A DNA stretch of 23,059 bases from an uncultured Collinsella sp. (GCA_900541135.1 UQIG01000031.1:1-23059); one strand, 5' to 3'. Numbered from the stretch's first letter, positions 1-7,320 are shown. Program-made: numbers and translations. Notes: generated from the letters alone by a model not told the origin.

Positions 1-110
1 ACTGCGCTCAGGGTGGCGTTTGCACGGGGCATTGCTCCAACAAAAAGACGTGCGCCGCACTTAAGGGCGTGGACAAAATCGCCGAAGACTTGGGCCGCGG
101 TATTCATTAG
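1..110 (+). CDS. C-terminal end of an unidentified cysteine-rich protein (partial)
   Basis: The frame beginning at base 3 is open from the window edge to a TAG at 108-110 and encodes about 35 residues with four cysteines spaced C-x5-C-x3-C-x5-C, then a charged helical tail (KGVDKIAEDLGRGIH). Codon choice matches the GC-rich neighbours, so this is probably the true end of a gene that starts outside the window. The cysteines could bind a metal or Fe-S cluster, but I do not recognise the family. A gap of about 100 bases with its own promoter-like sequence separates it from the next gene. Confidence 0.5.
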   Translation, partial: CAQGGVCTGHCSNKKTCAALKGVDKIAEDLGRGIH

Positions 111-131
111 CCGACCGGCGTTTGGGCATGT

Positions 132-163
132 TTGACTGCGGATACGGCAGTTGCTGGTACAAT
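132..163 (+). promoter_or_regulatory. Candidate promoter of the flavin oxidoreductase gene
   Basis: TTGACT at 132-137 and TACAAT at 158-163 are good matches to -35 and -10 boxes, but the spacer is 20 bp, longer than the usual 17. The -10 box lies in the loop of the inverted repeat at 145-183. A long spacer with an overlapping dyad suggests regulation by a bound protein; this is inference. Confidence 0.4.
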
Positions 164-183
164 AGGTACGTCAGCAACTGCCG
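145..183 (+). promoter_or_regulatory. 12-bp perfect inverted repeat over the promoter/leader
   Basis: CGGCAGTTGCTG at 145-156 is mirrored exactly by CAGCAACTGCCG at 172-183, with a 15-base loop that itself carries gtac-aatag-gtac. It sits between the -35 box and the ribosome binding site (AAGGAA at 201-206). It could be an operator for an unseen regulator or a 5' UTR hairpin. No U-run follows, so it is not a simple terminator for the + strand. Confidence 0.5.
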
Positions 184-212
184 CCTAGCGGCTCAAATGA
201 AAGGAATCCCGC

Positions 213-2162
213 ATGGAGTCCTCCGCCTATCCAATGCTCTTTAGCCCGATCAAGGTCGGTACGACCGAGGTCAAGAACCGCGTCTTTATGCCGCCGGTGT
301 CCACCAACCTGGCCGATCATGGCTATGTGACTGACGACTTGGTCGATCATTACCGTGCCCGCGCCAAGGGCGGCGTGGGCCTCATCATTACCGAGGTCGT
401 GACGGTCGAGCCCACCTATACCTATCTGCCGGGTGACATGTGCTGCTACGACGACACGTTTATCCCCGGCTGGGAAAAGCTCGCCGCGGCCGTCCACGAG
501 TATGGCTGCAAGATCATGCCGCAGCTCTTCCATCCCGCCTACATGGCCTTTAACATTCCGGGCACGCCGCGCCTGATCGCTCCGTCCTTTGTGGGCCCGT
601 CCTATGCCCGCGAGGCACCGCGTCCTATCACGGTCGATGAGATTCACGAGCTCACGCATCAGTTTGGCGACGCTGCCGTGCGTATGCAGAAGGCCGGTGT
701 CGATGGCGTTGAAGTCCATGCGGCACACGCCCACGGCATGCTCGGCGGCTTTTTGACCCCGCTCTATAACAAGCGTACCGATGAGTACGGCGGCTCGCTC
801 GACGCTCGTATGCGCTTCTTGCTTGAGGTCATCGCCGAGATTCGCGAGCGCTGCGGCAAGGACTTTATCATCGACGTTCGCATCTCGGGCGATGAGTACA
901 CCGATGGCGGCCTGACCCTCAACGACATGATCTACGTCTCACGTCGCCTGGAGAAGGCCGGCGTCGACATGATTCACGTGTCGGGCGGTACCACCATCAA
1001 GCGCGGCTCCGCGATTCCCGCCGCCGGTACGCAGCAGGCCTCGCATGCCGCCTGCTCGCGCGAGATTAAAAAGCACGTCAACATTCCCGTCGCCACCGTC
1101 GGCCGCATCAACGAGGCCTGGATTGCCGAGGAGCTGATCGAGGACGGTGCTGCCGACATCTGCATGATGGGCCGCGCCAATCTGTGCGATGCCGAGTTCT
1201 GCAACAAGGCCGCTGCCGGCAACGCCGACGACATCCGCCCCTGCATTGGCTGCCTGCGCTGCCTGAACGGCATTATGTTTGGCAAGCGCATCTCCTGCAC
1301 CGTCAACCCCGATGTTGAGCGCGACGAGGCCGGCTACGAGCCTGCCGCCGAGGCCAAGAACGTACTGGTTGTGGGCGCCGGTCCTGCGGGCATGGAGGCA
1401 GCCTACATTGCCGCCAAGCGCGGCCACAACGTGGTGCTCGTGGACAAGCAGGACGAACCGGGCGGCGAGATGCGCATCGCGGCCGTTCCGCCGGCAAAGC
1501 AGGAGCTCACCCGCGTGATCAAGTATCAGTACCGTCGTCTGGCCGAGGCGGGCGTGAAGTGCATATTTGGCACCGAGCTTACTGCCGAGGACATTCAGCG
1601 TGACTACGCGGGCTACGAGGTTGTCCTGGCTTATGGCGCCGAGCCCATCGCTCCGGCTTTCATGCAGGGCTTTAAGCAGGTTATGACGGCTGACGACCTG
1701 CTGGGTGGCAAGGCTTTCCCGGGCAAGAAGATCGTCATTGTGGGCGGCGGCACCGTTGGCTGCGAGACGGCAGATTACCTGGCCCCGCTGGTCAACGACT
1801 TGTCGCCGGCCAATCGCGATGTCACCGTTATCGAGATGACCAAGACGCTCGCCGCCAACGAGGGCGGCGCCGGTCGCGCGGTGCTCATCACGCGCATGCT
1901 CTCAAAGGGCGTTCACGTGCTGACCGAGGCCAAGGTGACCGAGATTACCGAGGACGCCATCAGCTACGAGAAGGATGGCGAGGTCCACACCATCGCCGAT
2001 GCCGATACGCTGGTGCTTGCCATGGGCTATCGTCCCAATACCAAGTTGGCCGACGACCTTGCCGCTGCCGGTGTTGCCACCCACGTGTTGGGTGACGCCA
2101 ACAAGTGCGGCAACATTCGCGACGCCATCGGCGACGGCTACAAGGTTGCCTGCGAACTCTAG
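213..2162 (+). CDS. NADH:flavin oxidoreductase, 2,4-dienoyl-CoA / enoate reductase family
   Basis: A 649-aa two-part enzyme. Residues 1 to about 370 form the old-yellow-enzyme (FMN, TIM-barrel) domain, with an HAAH motif at 169-172 and NKRTDEYGGSLDARMRF. A 4Fe-4S site follows, with cysteines 344, 347, 350 and 362 (CIGCLRC...CTVNP). Residues 380-649 are a pyridine-nucleotide/FAD domain with dinucleotide-binding glycines at 388-393 and 511-516. The family (FadH, clostridial enoate reductase, BaiCD/BaiH) passes electrons from NAD(P)H through FAD and Fe-S to FMN to reduce activated C=C bonds; the substrate here cannot be read from sequence. The start is set by AAGGAA 7 bases upstream. Oddity: where FadH and enoate reductases have a Tyr after the His motif (GYL), this protein has GML (Met176) with an extra residue. 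It is monocistronic in this view. Confidence 0.93.
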   Translation: MESSAYPMLFSPIKVGTTEVKNRVFMPPVSTNLADHGYVTDDLVDHYRARAKGGVGLIITEVVTVEPTYTYLPGDMCCYDDTFIPGWEKLAAAVHEYGCKIMPQLFHPAYMAFNIPGTPRLIAPSFVGPSYAREAPRPITVDEIHELTHQFGDAAVRMQKAGVDGVEVHAAHAHGMLGGFLTPLYNKRTDEYGGSLDARMRFLLEVIAEIRERCGKDFIIDVRISGDEYTDGGLTLNDMIYVSRRLEKAGVDMIHVSGGTTIKRGSAIPAAGTQQASHAACSREIKKHVNIPVATVGRINEAWIAEELIEDGAADICMMGRANLCDAEFCNKAAAGNADDIRPCIGCLRCLNGIMFGKRISCTVNPDVERDEAGYEPAAEAKNVLVVGAGPAGMEAAYIAAKRGHNVVLVDKQDEPGGEMRIAAVPPAKQELTRVIKYQYRRLAEAGVKCIFGTELTAEDIQRDYAGYEVVLAYGAEPIAPAFMQGFKQVMTADDLLGGKAFPGKKIVIVGGGTVGCETADYLAPLVNDLSPANRDVTVIEMTKTLAANEGGAGRAVLITRMLSKGVHVLTEAKVTEITEDAISYEKDGEVHTIADADTLVLAMGYRPNTKLADDLAAAGVATHVLGDANKCGNIRDAIGDGYKVACEL

Positions 2163-2191
2163 TCAACCCCTTTGCACCAATCGATTGCAAA

Positions 2192-2229
2192 AAGCGGCGG
2201 CTGCCCTGTGTGTTGGGCAGCCGCCGCTT
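2192..2229 (-). terminator. Strong hairpin terminator, best read on the minus strand
   Basis: A 15-bp perfect stem (2192-2206 with 2215-2229) and an 8-base loop. On the minus strand the stem is followed by a T-rich run (TTTTTGC), making a canonical intrinsic terminator for the ATPase or for the remnant beside it. On the + strand no T-run follows, but the hairpin may still help end the flavin oxidoreductase transcript, whose stop is 30 bases away. Confidence 0.8.
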
Positions 2230-2239
2230 GCGTTCGACG

Positions 2240-2362
2240 GGAAGGCGCAGATAGTCCGATTAGGGCCCAGGAGCTCCTTGACCTTGGCGATGATGGCCTC
2301 GTCGGTGGCGTTGGCAAAGAAGTACTCCTGGAACGGTTTTCGTCTTGCAGGGCAGTTGCCGT
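2240..2362 (-). pseudogene. Decayed 3' end of an unknown gene
   Basis: Between the ATPase stop and the terminator the minus strand encodes a stretch with GC-rich, host-like codons, reading FQEYFFANATDEAIIAKVKE and continuing LLGPN. It has no start or ribosome site of its own, and its frame runs on into the terminator hairpin. A TAA in the neighbouring frame just after the LLG codons would be a natural stop if one base were gained or lost. I read it as the tail of a host gene whose body was replaced by the adjacent lower-GC ATPase gene. The family is not recognised, and chance coding potential is possible. Confidence 0.35.
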
Positions 2363-2364
2363 TT

Positions 2365-3456
2365 CTACAGTTCAACTTCCAGTTCGGCTTTGTGCTCGTA
2401 GAGGTAGTCGCGCATGTAGGGGATGGCAAATGAGACCTTGCCGTACGAAGGAGCCTCGATAATCGATTCTCTTAACAGGCGGCTGCGGACGGAGCTCACC
2501 TGTTGAGGCGTTTTGTTTAGGGCATCGGCAACCATGCTGGTCGAGCTCGTCTGCCCCAAAGACGCCATGCTCAGCAGATAAGCGATGCACGTGGGCGGAA
2601 TGCGCTGCAGCGCGGGCTCAATCACCATGGCGCAGAAGCGTTCGCGTGCCGTTGCAATGCCACGCTCGGCTTCTTCTTCTCCAATAATCGCTGTATGTGC
2701 ACGTCTTGCTAGCTGCCATGCGTAGTATCCAACGAGTTGGATCATGAAAGGATAGCCTTGCGTTGCCTCGGCAAGTTGGCCGGCAATACCTGGCTGCAAC
2801 TCCATGCCAGACGCTTCAATGGTTTCCTCGAGGGAGTACGACACTTCGGTTACTGCCACAGCCTTCAGATCAAAGGGGAGGGCACGACGCAAAAACGTAA
2901 GTGTCTTTCCGTTGATGATGCTTTCAATCATCGAAGGCAGCCCAGCAAAAACAAAGGCGATATCAAGGTCTTCGCCGATAACCTGCTGAATCGCAATGGA
3001 GAGCGTTCGGACCTCATCGAGCTCTGCGTCTTGAACCTCGTCGAGAGTGATGAGCAGGCCATTTCCATTCTTGGATATTGTCTGTCTCATGGCGTCGCGT
3101 AGCGATGGGCCGATTCGCTCAATATCTATGCTGCCGATGGATATGCCAGCTACGGTGGGCTCAAATCTGGCGTGTTTGGCCTGGAATTTGGGCTGCAGCT
3201 GTTCGAGAATGCGCTGGCAAAGTCCCTCGGTTGAGACCTCTTTTATGACCGTCCAGCCACGGCTTTGCGCCAAACGTGAGCACTCGTCAAGGAGGACCGT
3301 CTTGCCCGTTCCACGGACGCCGGCTATGCGCATTAGGCGCCCAGGGGCACCAGGCCCGTTGGTGAGGCCTTCACTGAATTCTTCAAGTACATCTTCGCGG
3401 CCGATAATCGTGGGAGGTGTTTTACCTGCTGTGGGCTTAAAAGGGTTTGTTTGCAT
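2365..3456 (-). CDS. Solitary AAA-type ATP-binding protein with C-terminal winged-helix-like region
   Basis: I choose the ATG at 3456, because AAGGTGG lies 5 bases upstream; a GTG at 3465 (three residues longer) overlaps that ribosome site. The product is 363 aa. Numbered from the GTG, it has a GRE box at 22-24 typical of Orc1/Cdc6-like and AAA_16 ATPases, a Walker A GVRGTGKT at 49-56, a Walker B LLITLDEVQD at 137-146, and a helical C-terminus (about 290-366) whose spacing suits a winged helix. Such proteins bind ATP and often DNA, but this subgroup has no established role that I can name. Base composition is visibly less GC-rich than in neighbours, suggesting acquisition. No partner gene is adjacent; unusual 10-bp repeats lie directly upstream. 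It could be an orphan defence, partition or regulatory ATPase. Confidence 0.8.
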   Translation of the reverse strand: MQTNPFKPTAGKTPPTIIGREDVLEEFSEGLTNGPGAPGRLMRIAGVRGTGKTVLLDECSRLAQSRGWTVIKEVSTEGLCQRILEQLQPKFQAKHARFEPTVAGISIGSIDIERIGPSLRDAMRQTISKNGNGLLITLDEVQDAELDEVRTLSIAIQQVIGEDLDIAFVFAGLPSMIESIINGKTLTFLRRALPFDLKAVAVTEVSYSLEETIEASGMELQPGIAGQLAEATQGYPFMIQLVGYYAWQLARRAHTAIIGEEEAERGIATARERFCAMVIEPALQRIPPTCIAYLLSMASLGQTSSTSMVADALNKTPQQVSSVRSRLLRESIIEAPSYGKVSFAIPYMRDYLYEHKAELEVEL

Positions 3457-3472
3457 GTGAGCCACCTTTGCT

Positions 3473-3539
3473 CAAGATATAGCAAGATATAGCAAAGTAT
3501 AGCAAGATATAGCAAAATATAGTGAGATATAGCAAAGTA
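3473..3539 (-). repeat. Six to seven tandem 10-bp repeats upstream of the ATPase start
   Basis: Read on the + strand the unit is CAAGATATAG, repeated head to tail with small changes (CAAAGTATAG, CAAAATATAG, TGAGATATAG). On the minus strand this gives CTATATCTTG units ending about 17 bases before the ATPase ATG. The 10-base period matches one DNA turn, so copies face the same side of the helix. It may be an operator or iteron-like site, or a multi-copy -10-like promoter; the units contain TATA-rich cores. Confidence 0.85.
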
Positions 3540-3663
3540 AGCGCTACTCGCGGGTTTTGCGGTGGTGCTATTTTCCAAATGCCGCGCGGATAAAGCGCTG
3601 GTCGAACAGCTTGTTGGCAACTCACGAGGGCTCGGGGTGCCAATTTGGGATGGAGTGGTGCTG
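3540..3663. other. Non-coding stretch, possible gene debris
   Basis: No gene with a plausible start lies here. On the minus strand one frame reads VANKLFDQRFIRAAFGK and then a stop, which resembles a protein C-terminus with host-like codons but is preceded closely by a stop. It may be another decayed gene end next to the ATPase insertion. Support is weak. Confidence 0.2.
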
Positions 3664-3825
3664 TGCCACGAATAGGGCCTATCTACTACGTTTAAGCCGC
3701 AGAGGTCAACCATAGCCGGCTTTTTCGAAAATCGACAAGCTGCCTACCTGCGGTTTTGTTTTCACGGTTTTCGGTATGGCCGAGGCTGTCCGTGTTAACG
3801 TAGTAGATGGGCCACTTTTGTGGCA
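3664..3825. mobile_element. 162-bp MITE-like element with imperfect 29-bp terminal inverted repeats
   Basis: The left end (3664-3692) and the reverse complement of the right end (3797-3825) agree at 24 of 29 positions. Both start TGCCAC and both contain GGCCyATCTACTACGTT. The right end also folds into a small GCCAC-TTTT-GTGGC hairpin. The interior (about 104 bp) has no ORF. Size, paired ends and lack of coding sequence suggest a non-autonomous mobile element or a large regulatory cruciform. No clear target-site duplication is visible. Confidence 0.5.
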
Positions 3826-3861
3826 AGGGGGCCGATCTGCGGGCCAGGGTAGCTAAAAGAG

Positions 3862-3911
3862 CCCCGTCCCAAAAAGACTGATTGGGAGCTGGGGCGTGTC
3901 GATGCGATAGT
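3862..3911 (+). promoter_or_regulatory. Imperfect hairpin and candidate promoter of the GntR gene
   Basis: GCCCCGTCCCAA (from 3862) pairs imperfectly with TTGGGAGCTGGGGC (ending 3896). Overlapping its right arm, TTGGGA at 3882-3887 and GATAGT at 3906-3911 are spaced by 18 bp and could be -35 and -10 boxes. The overlap would suit autoregulation by the GntR protein. Box matches are only moderate. Confidence 0.3.
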
Positions 3912-3957
3912 ATTGCATGGTGGTATTCGACTAACCGAGGGTTTATCCGAGGGCTTT

Positions 3958-4650
3958 ATGGAACAGCACCAGCATTATCAGAGCCTGCAAGATCAGGCAT
4001 ACAACGCATTACGCTCCAAGATTATCTATGCCGAGCTCAAGCCCGGCACGCGCCTTTCGGCGATTGGTCTGGAAAAGGAGACGGGAATCGGGCGCACGCC
4101 CATTCGCGAGTCCTTTGTGCGCCTGCGTGAGCAGGAGCTGGTGGAAACGCGTCCCAAAAGCGGCACCTATGTCTCAAAAATCAGCATGGAGCGCGCCGAG
4201 AACGCCTGTTTCTTGCGCGAGAAGCTCGAGAGAAGCGTGCTTATTAAATGCTGTTCGGCTGCTACGCCCGAGCAAAAGCAGCGGCTCGAGCAGATTCTTG
4301 CCGAGTCCGAGTCGCTCGACCATAGCGAAACGCGTCGCTTTTTCGATCTGGACAACCTGTTCCATGAGACGTGTTTTGAGATTGCCGGCCGTCACATGTT
4401 GTGGGATTGGATGAAGAGCGTCAACACACATTTTGAGCGATACAACTGGTTGCGTATGGTGTCGCAGGACCTGGATTGGGAGCCGATTCGTCGGCAGCAT
4501 CGCCGGATTCTCGAGGCAATTAAGAGGGGCGATACCGATGCGGCGAGCTATCTGGCAGAGACGCACTTGCACCTGATGCCCGAGGAGCAGGGCCCGGTTA
4601 TCGCCTTGCATCCCGACTACTTTGAGCTGCTTAAAGACTCGTCTATCTAG
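3958..4650 (+). CDS. GntR-family transcriptional regulator, FadR/FCD subgroup
   Basis: A 230-aa DNA-binding repressor or activator. The N-terminal winged helix-turn-helix (about residues 7-75) shows the family pattern: DQAYNALRSKIIYAELKPG, then GRTPIRESFVRL, then a wing SGTYVSKI. Residues 85-215 form an all-helical effector domain with FCD-like features (DLDNLFHETCFEIAG, RRQHRRILEAIKRGD, and a metal-type His in ETHLHL); FCD domains bind small acids or acyl ligands. The open frame extends upstream to a TTG at 3913, but the ATG at 3958 preceded by GAGGG is the better start. Its target is not evident: no transport or catabolic gene is adjacent, and the next gene is another regulator in the same direction. 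Confidence 0.88.
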   Translation: MEQHQHYQSLQDQAYNALRSKIIYAELKPGTRLSAIGLEKETGIGRTPIRESFVRLREQELVETRPKSGTYVSKISMERAENACFLREKLERSVLIKCCSAATPEQKQRLEQILAESESLDHSETRRFFDLDNLFHETCFEIAGRHMLWDWMKSVNTHFERYNWLRMVSQDLDWEPIRRQHRRILEAIKRGDTDAASYLAETHLHLMPEEQGPVIALHPDYFELLKDSSI

Positions 4651-4683
4651 CCCATCATCGTATCTGCTCGAGACGTAAAAATG

Positions 4684-4708
4684 ACGCTGCTTACCTACAG
4701 CGTTTTGC
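4684..4708 (+). terminator. Weak hairpin after the GntR gene
   Basis: ACGCTG (4684-4689) pairs with CAGCGT (4698-4703), followed by a short TTTG. The stem is only 6 bp and the T-run is poor, so this is a weak terminator at best. Confidence 0.3.
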
Positions 4709-4775
4709 AACCGAGATTTTTAAAAAAATGCCTAAAATGACTCAGACCGCCGATAATTGGGAAACGGGGTGCGCT

Positions 4776-5798
4776 ATGGCGCAGATGAGAATCAAGGACA
4801 TTGCCGCCGAGGCGGGCGTGAGCCCGGCCACGGTCTCGCGCTATCTCAACAACCGCCCCGGGCAGATGACCGAGGAGACCCGTGCTCGCATCGCGGCGGT
4901 TATCGAGCGCACCGGCTATCGCCCGCGTGCCGCTGCGCGCAATCTGCGCAGCTCGCGCACCAACCTCATCGGCGTGATTCTGGCCGACATCGCCAACCCG
5001 TTCTCGAGCGCCATGCTCGAAGGGCTTTCCGCCAGCGCCGCCGCGCGCGGCTGCTCGCTTATGACGGCCATTAGCGGCAACGATCCCGCAAAGGAAGCGG
5101 AGTCGCTCACGAGACTTATCGATGCCGGCGTGGACGGCCTGGTCGTCAACACCTGCGGAGGCAATGACAAGGCGATCGCCGCGGCCGCGGGGCGCCTGCC
5201 CGTTGTGCTGCTCGACCGCGACGTTGCCGACGGCGGTGTCGATCTGGTGACATCTAACAACCGTGAGCTGGTCGCCGGCCTGGTAGACGCCTTGACCGCC
5301 GCTGGCAGCGAGCGCCTGTGCCTGCTCACCGAGGCAAGCGACGACAGCCCCGTGCGTCGCAAGCGCGCCGAGGCCTTTACCGACGAGCTGTCGCGACGCG
5401 GCCTTGCCGGCGAGGTTGTCACCTTGGCCGATGGCGGTGCCACTGGCGTTGGCCGCTTGGACGAGACCATCCGCGGCTATGCGGGCAAAAGGCTCGGCCT
5501 CATCGCCGTCAACGGCCTGGTTTTCCTGCGTCTGACCGAGGCGCTAGCACAGCTGGGACCCTCATTGCCGGCTGGCCTCAAGATCGCGACGTTTGACGAC
5601 TACCCCTGGAACCATGTGCTCTTTGGCGGTGTGACCACGGCAGCGCAAGACACCATCACCATTGCCGAGCGCGTAGTCGAGCGCCTGTCCGAGCGCATCG
5701 ACGTCGTTACCACCACCGTGGGCGAGGCCGCGAAGCTGGCGCCTAAACGCATCGAGATCCCCGGCCACATCGAACACCGCGCATCGACCTCGCGCTAG
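4776..5798 (+). CDS. LacI-family transcriptional regulator
   Basis: A 340-aa sugar-responsive repressor by family. The N-terminal helix-turn-helix is diagnostic (IKDIAAEAGVSPATVSRYLN, about residues 6-25), with a hinge helix AARNLRSSRTNLIGVI near 50-65. The rest is a periplasmic-binding-protein-like effector domain (ANPFSSAMLEG, DGLVVNTCGGN, VVLLDRD, ATFDDYPWNHVLFGGVTT). The frame is open back to 4728, but the ATG at 4776 with GGGGTG just upstream places the helix-turn-helix at the usual distance from the start. No sugar genes are adjacent, so the regulon is elsewhere. Length is typical. It is convergent with nothing and shares direction with the GntR gene, but 125 bases apart, so it is probably transcribed separately. 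Confidence 0.93.
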   Translation: MAQMRIKDIAAEAGVSPATVSRYLNNRPGQMTEETRARIAAVIERTGYRPRAAARNLRSSRTNLIGVILADIANPFSSAMLEGLSASAAARGCSLMTAISGNDPAKEAESLTRLIDAGVDGLVVNTCGGNDKAIAAAAGRLPVVLLDRDVADGGVDLVTSNNRELVAGLVDALTAAGSERLCLLTEASDDSPVRRKRAEAFTDELSRRGLAGEVVTLADGGATGVGRLDETIRGYAGKRLGLIAVNGLVFLRLTEALAQLGPSLPAGLKIATFDDYPWNHVLFGGVTTAAQDTITIAERVVERLSERIDVVTTTVGEAAKLAPKRIEIPGHIEHRASTSR

Positions 5799-5851
5799 CC
5801 GCTCGTTCGCAACTGCCTGTTCGCACACGTTTTTTGAGCGCTTGATACGCT

Positions 5852-5867
5852 TTAACCCTGCGGAAAC
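5852..5867 (+). promoter_or_regulatory. GlnR-box-like motif upstream of the glutamine synthetase gene
   Basis: TTAAC-(6 bases)-GAAAC matches the a-b half-site pair of the actinobacterial GlnR consensus (gTnAC-n6-GaAAC) with exact spacing. It lies 66 bases before the glutamine synthetase start, upstream of candidate -10 sequences (GATAGT at 5878, TATAGA at 5892). I could not find a second half-site pair at the 11-bp phase, so the site is partial. The presence of a GlnR-like gene downstream makes it more credible. Confidence 0.45.
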
Positions 5868-5932
5868 ATTTTTCTGCGATAGTATCTGCGATATAGACCA
5901 GTCGAAACCCGCCCGAAAGAAAGGGGAGCGAC

Positions 5933-7270
5933 ATGAACCAGCAGAACATCGATTACGTACTCCGCTCCGTAGAGCAGCGTGACATCCGCTTTGTGCGTCT
6001 GTGGTTTGTCGACATTCTCGGCCGCCTCAAGAACTTTGCCATTAGCCCCGAGGACCTCGAAGTCGCTTTTGAGGAGGGTATTGGCTTTGACGGCTCCGCC
6101 ATCGAGGGCTTTGCCACGCCCGAGGAAGCCGACATGCTGGCGTTTCCCGATGCTTCGACCTTCCAGATTCTGCCGTGGCGCCCGAGCCACAACGGCGTCG
6201 CCCGCGTGTTCTGCGACGTGTGCACTCCCGATCGCAAGCCGTTTGCCGGCGACCCGCGCGACGCCCTGCGCCGCATGTTCTATAAGGCCGAGAAGGCCGG
6301 CTACCTGCTCAACGTGGGCGCCGAGCTGGAGTATTACTACTTCCCCGACGAGCATACCCCCGAGCCGCTCGACAACGTGGGCTACTTCGATCTTTCGGTA
6401 AGCGATGCCGCTCGCGACCTGCGCCGCAACACGGTCCTCACGCTCGAGAAGATGTCCGTGCCCGTGGAGTACACCTTCCATGCCGCCGGCCGCTCGCAGC
6501 ACGGCATGAGCCTGCGCCACGCCGAGGCCCTGAGCATGTCCGACGCCATCACCACGGCCAAACTCATCATTAAGCAGCAGGCCTACGAGAGCGGTTGCCA
6601 CGCCTCCTTTATGCCCAAGCCGTTGGCAGGCGAGGACGGCAGTGCTATGTTCCTGTGCCAGTCGCTATTCGACCACGACGGCAACAACGTCTTTTGGGGC
6701 GAGGACGACGAGAAGTACCATCTCTCCGACATCGCCAAACACTACATGGCCGGTATCCTGGCGCACGCGCGCGAGATCAGCGCCATCACCAACCCCACGG
6801 TCAACTCGTACAAGCGCATCACCACGGGTGGCGACTCCGTACCGCAGTACGCCACGTGGGGCCTGCGCAACCGCGCGAGCATGGTCCGCATTCCGGTCTA
6901 CAAGCCTGGCAAGCAGCTGTCCACGCGCATCGAGCTGCGCAGTCCCGACCCCATGGCCAACCCGTACCTGGTCAACGCCGTCACGCTGGCGGCTGGTCTC
7001 GACGGCATCGAGCGCAAGCTAGAACTCCCGCCCGAGGCAACGGCCGAGACGCTCAAGCTTACCGACCGTCAGATGCTCGAGGCCGGCTACACGCCGCTGC
7101 CGCGCTCGCTCAAAGAGGCGCTCGACGTGTTTGAGGACTCGCAGTTTATGAAGGATGCCCTCGGCGAGCACATCCACAGCTTCTTCCTCAAAAAGAAGCG
7201 CAACGAGTGGCATAAGTTTGAGTCTACGATCACCGAGTGGGAGATCAAGCACTACCTGGCGAACTCCTAA
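5933..7270 (+). CDS. glnA: Glutamine synthetase family protein (GSI-alpha-like) with altered active site
   Basis: A 445-aa protein that aligns end to end with bacterial GSI, the ATP-dependent enzyme that makes glutamine from glutamate and ammonia as a dodecamer. It keeps DGSAIEGF (53-60), the ELE pair (131-133), FMPKP (226-230), NSYKR (291-295), RNR (312-314) and RIELRSPDP (332-340), and ends without an adenylylation insert. However, three metal ligands appear replaced: the two Glu of the HHE...GQ-E segment are Ala184 and Gly191 (YTFHAAGRSQHGM), and the His of NGSGMH is Phe240 (DGSAMFLCQ); the Asn is Asp235. The flap reads TTGGDSVP instead of PGYEAP. Activity as a glutamine synthetase is therefore uncertain; it may be a divergent ligase or regulator. 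AAAGGGGAG precedes the ATG, and the regulator gene follows after 50 bases. Confidence 0.85.
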   Translation: MNQQNIDYVLRSVEQRDIRFVRLWFVDILGRLKNFAISPEDLEVAFEEGIGFDGSAIEGFATPEEADMLAFPDASTFQILPWRPSHNGVARVFCDVCTPDRKPFAGDPRDALRRMFYKAEKAGYLLNVGAELEYYYFPDEHTPEPLDNVGYFDLSVSDAARDLRRNTVLTLEKMSVPVEYTFHAAGRSQHGMSLRHAEALSMSDAITTAKLIIKQQAYESGCHASFMPKPLAGEDGSAMFLCQSLFDHDGNNVFWGEDDEKYHLSDIAKHYMAGILAHAREISAITNPTVNSYKRITTGGDSVPQYATWGLRNRASMVRIPVYKPGKQLSTRIELRSPDPMANPYLVNAVTLAAGLDGIERKLELPPEATAETLKLTDRQMLEAGYTPLPRSLKEALDVFEDSQFMKDALGEHIHSFFLKKKRNEWHKFESTITEWEIKHYLANS

Positions 7271-7320
7271 TCGCGCTGGCTTGTTCCAGTACGATTGAGC
7301 TCATTTCTTTGGAGGCCGAT

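Noticed and set aside
2172..2462. Small + strand open frames between the flavin oxidoreductase and the ATPase end
   Set aside because: They lack ribosome sites, cross the terminator hairpin and overlap the ATPase 3' end in antisense.
3473..3539. CRISPR array
   Set aside because: Units are only 10 bp, contiguous and without spacers, and no cas genes are present.
3913..3957. Upstream TTG start for the GntR gene
   Set aside because: The ATG at 3958 has a ribosome site and gives the usual distance to the helix-turn-helix.
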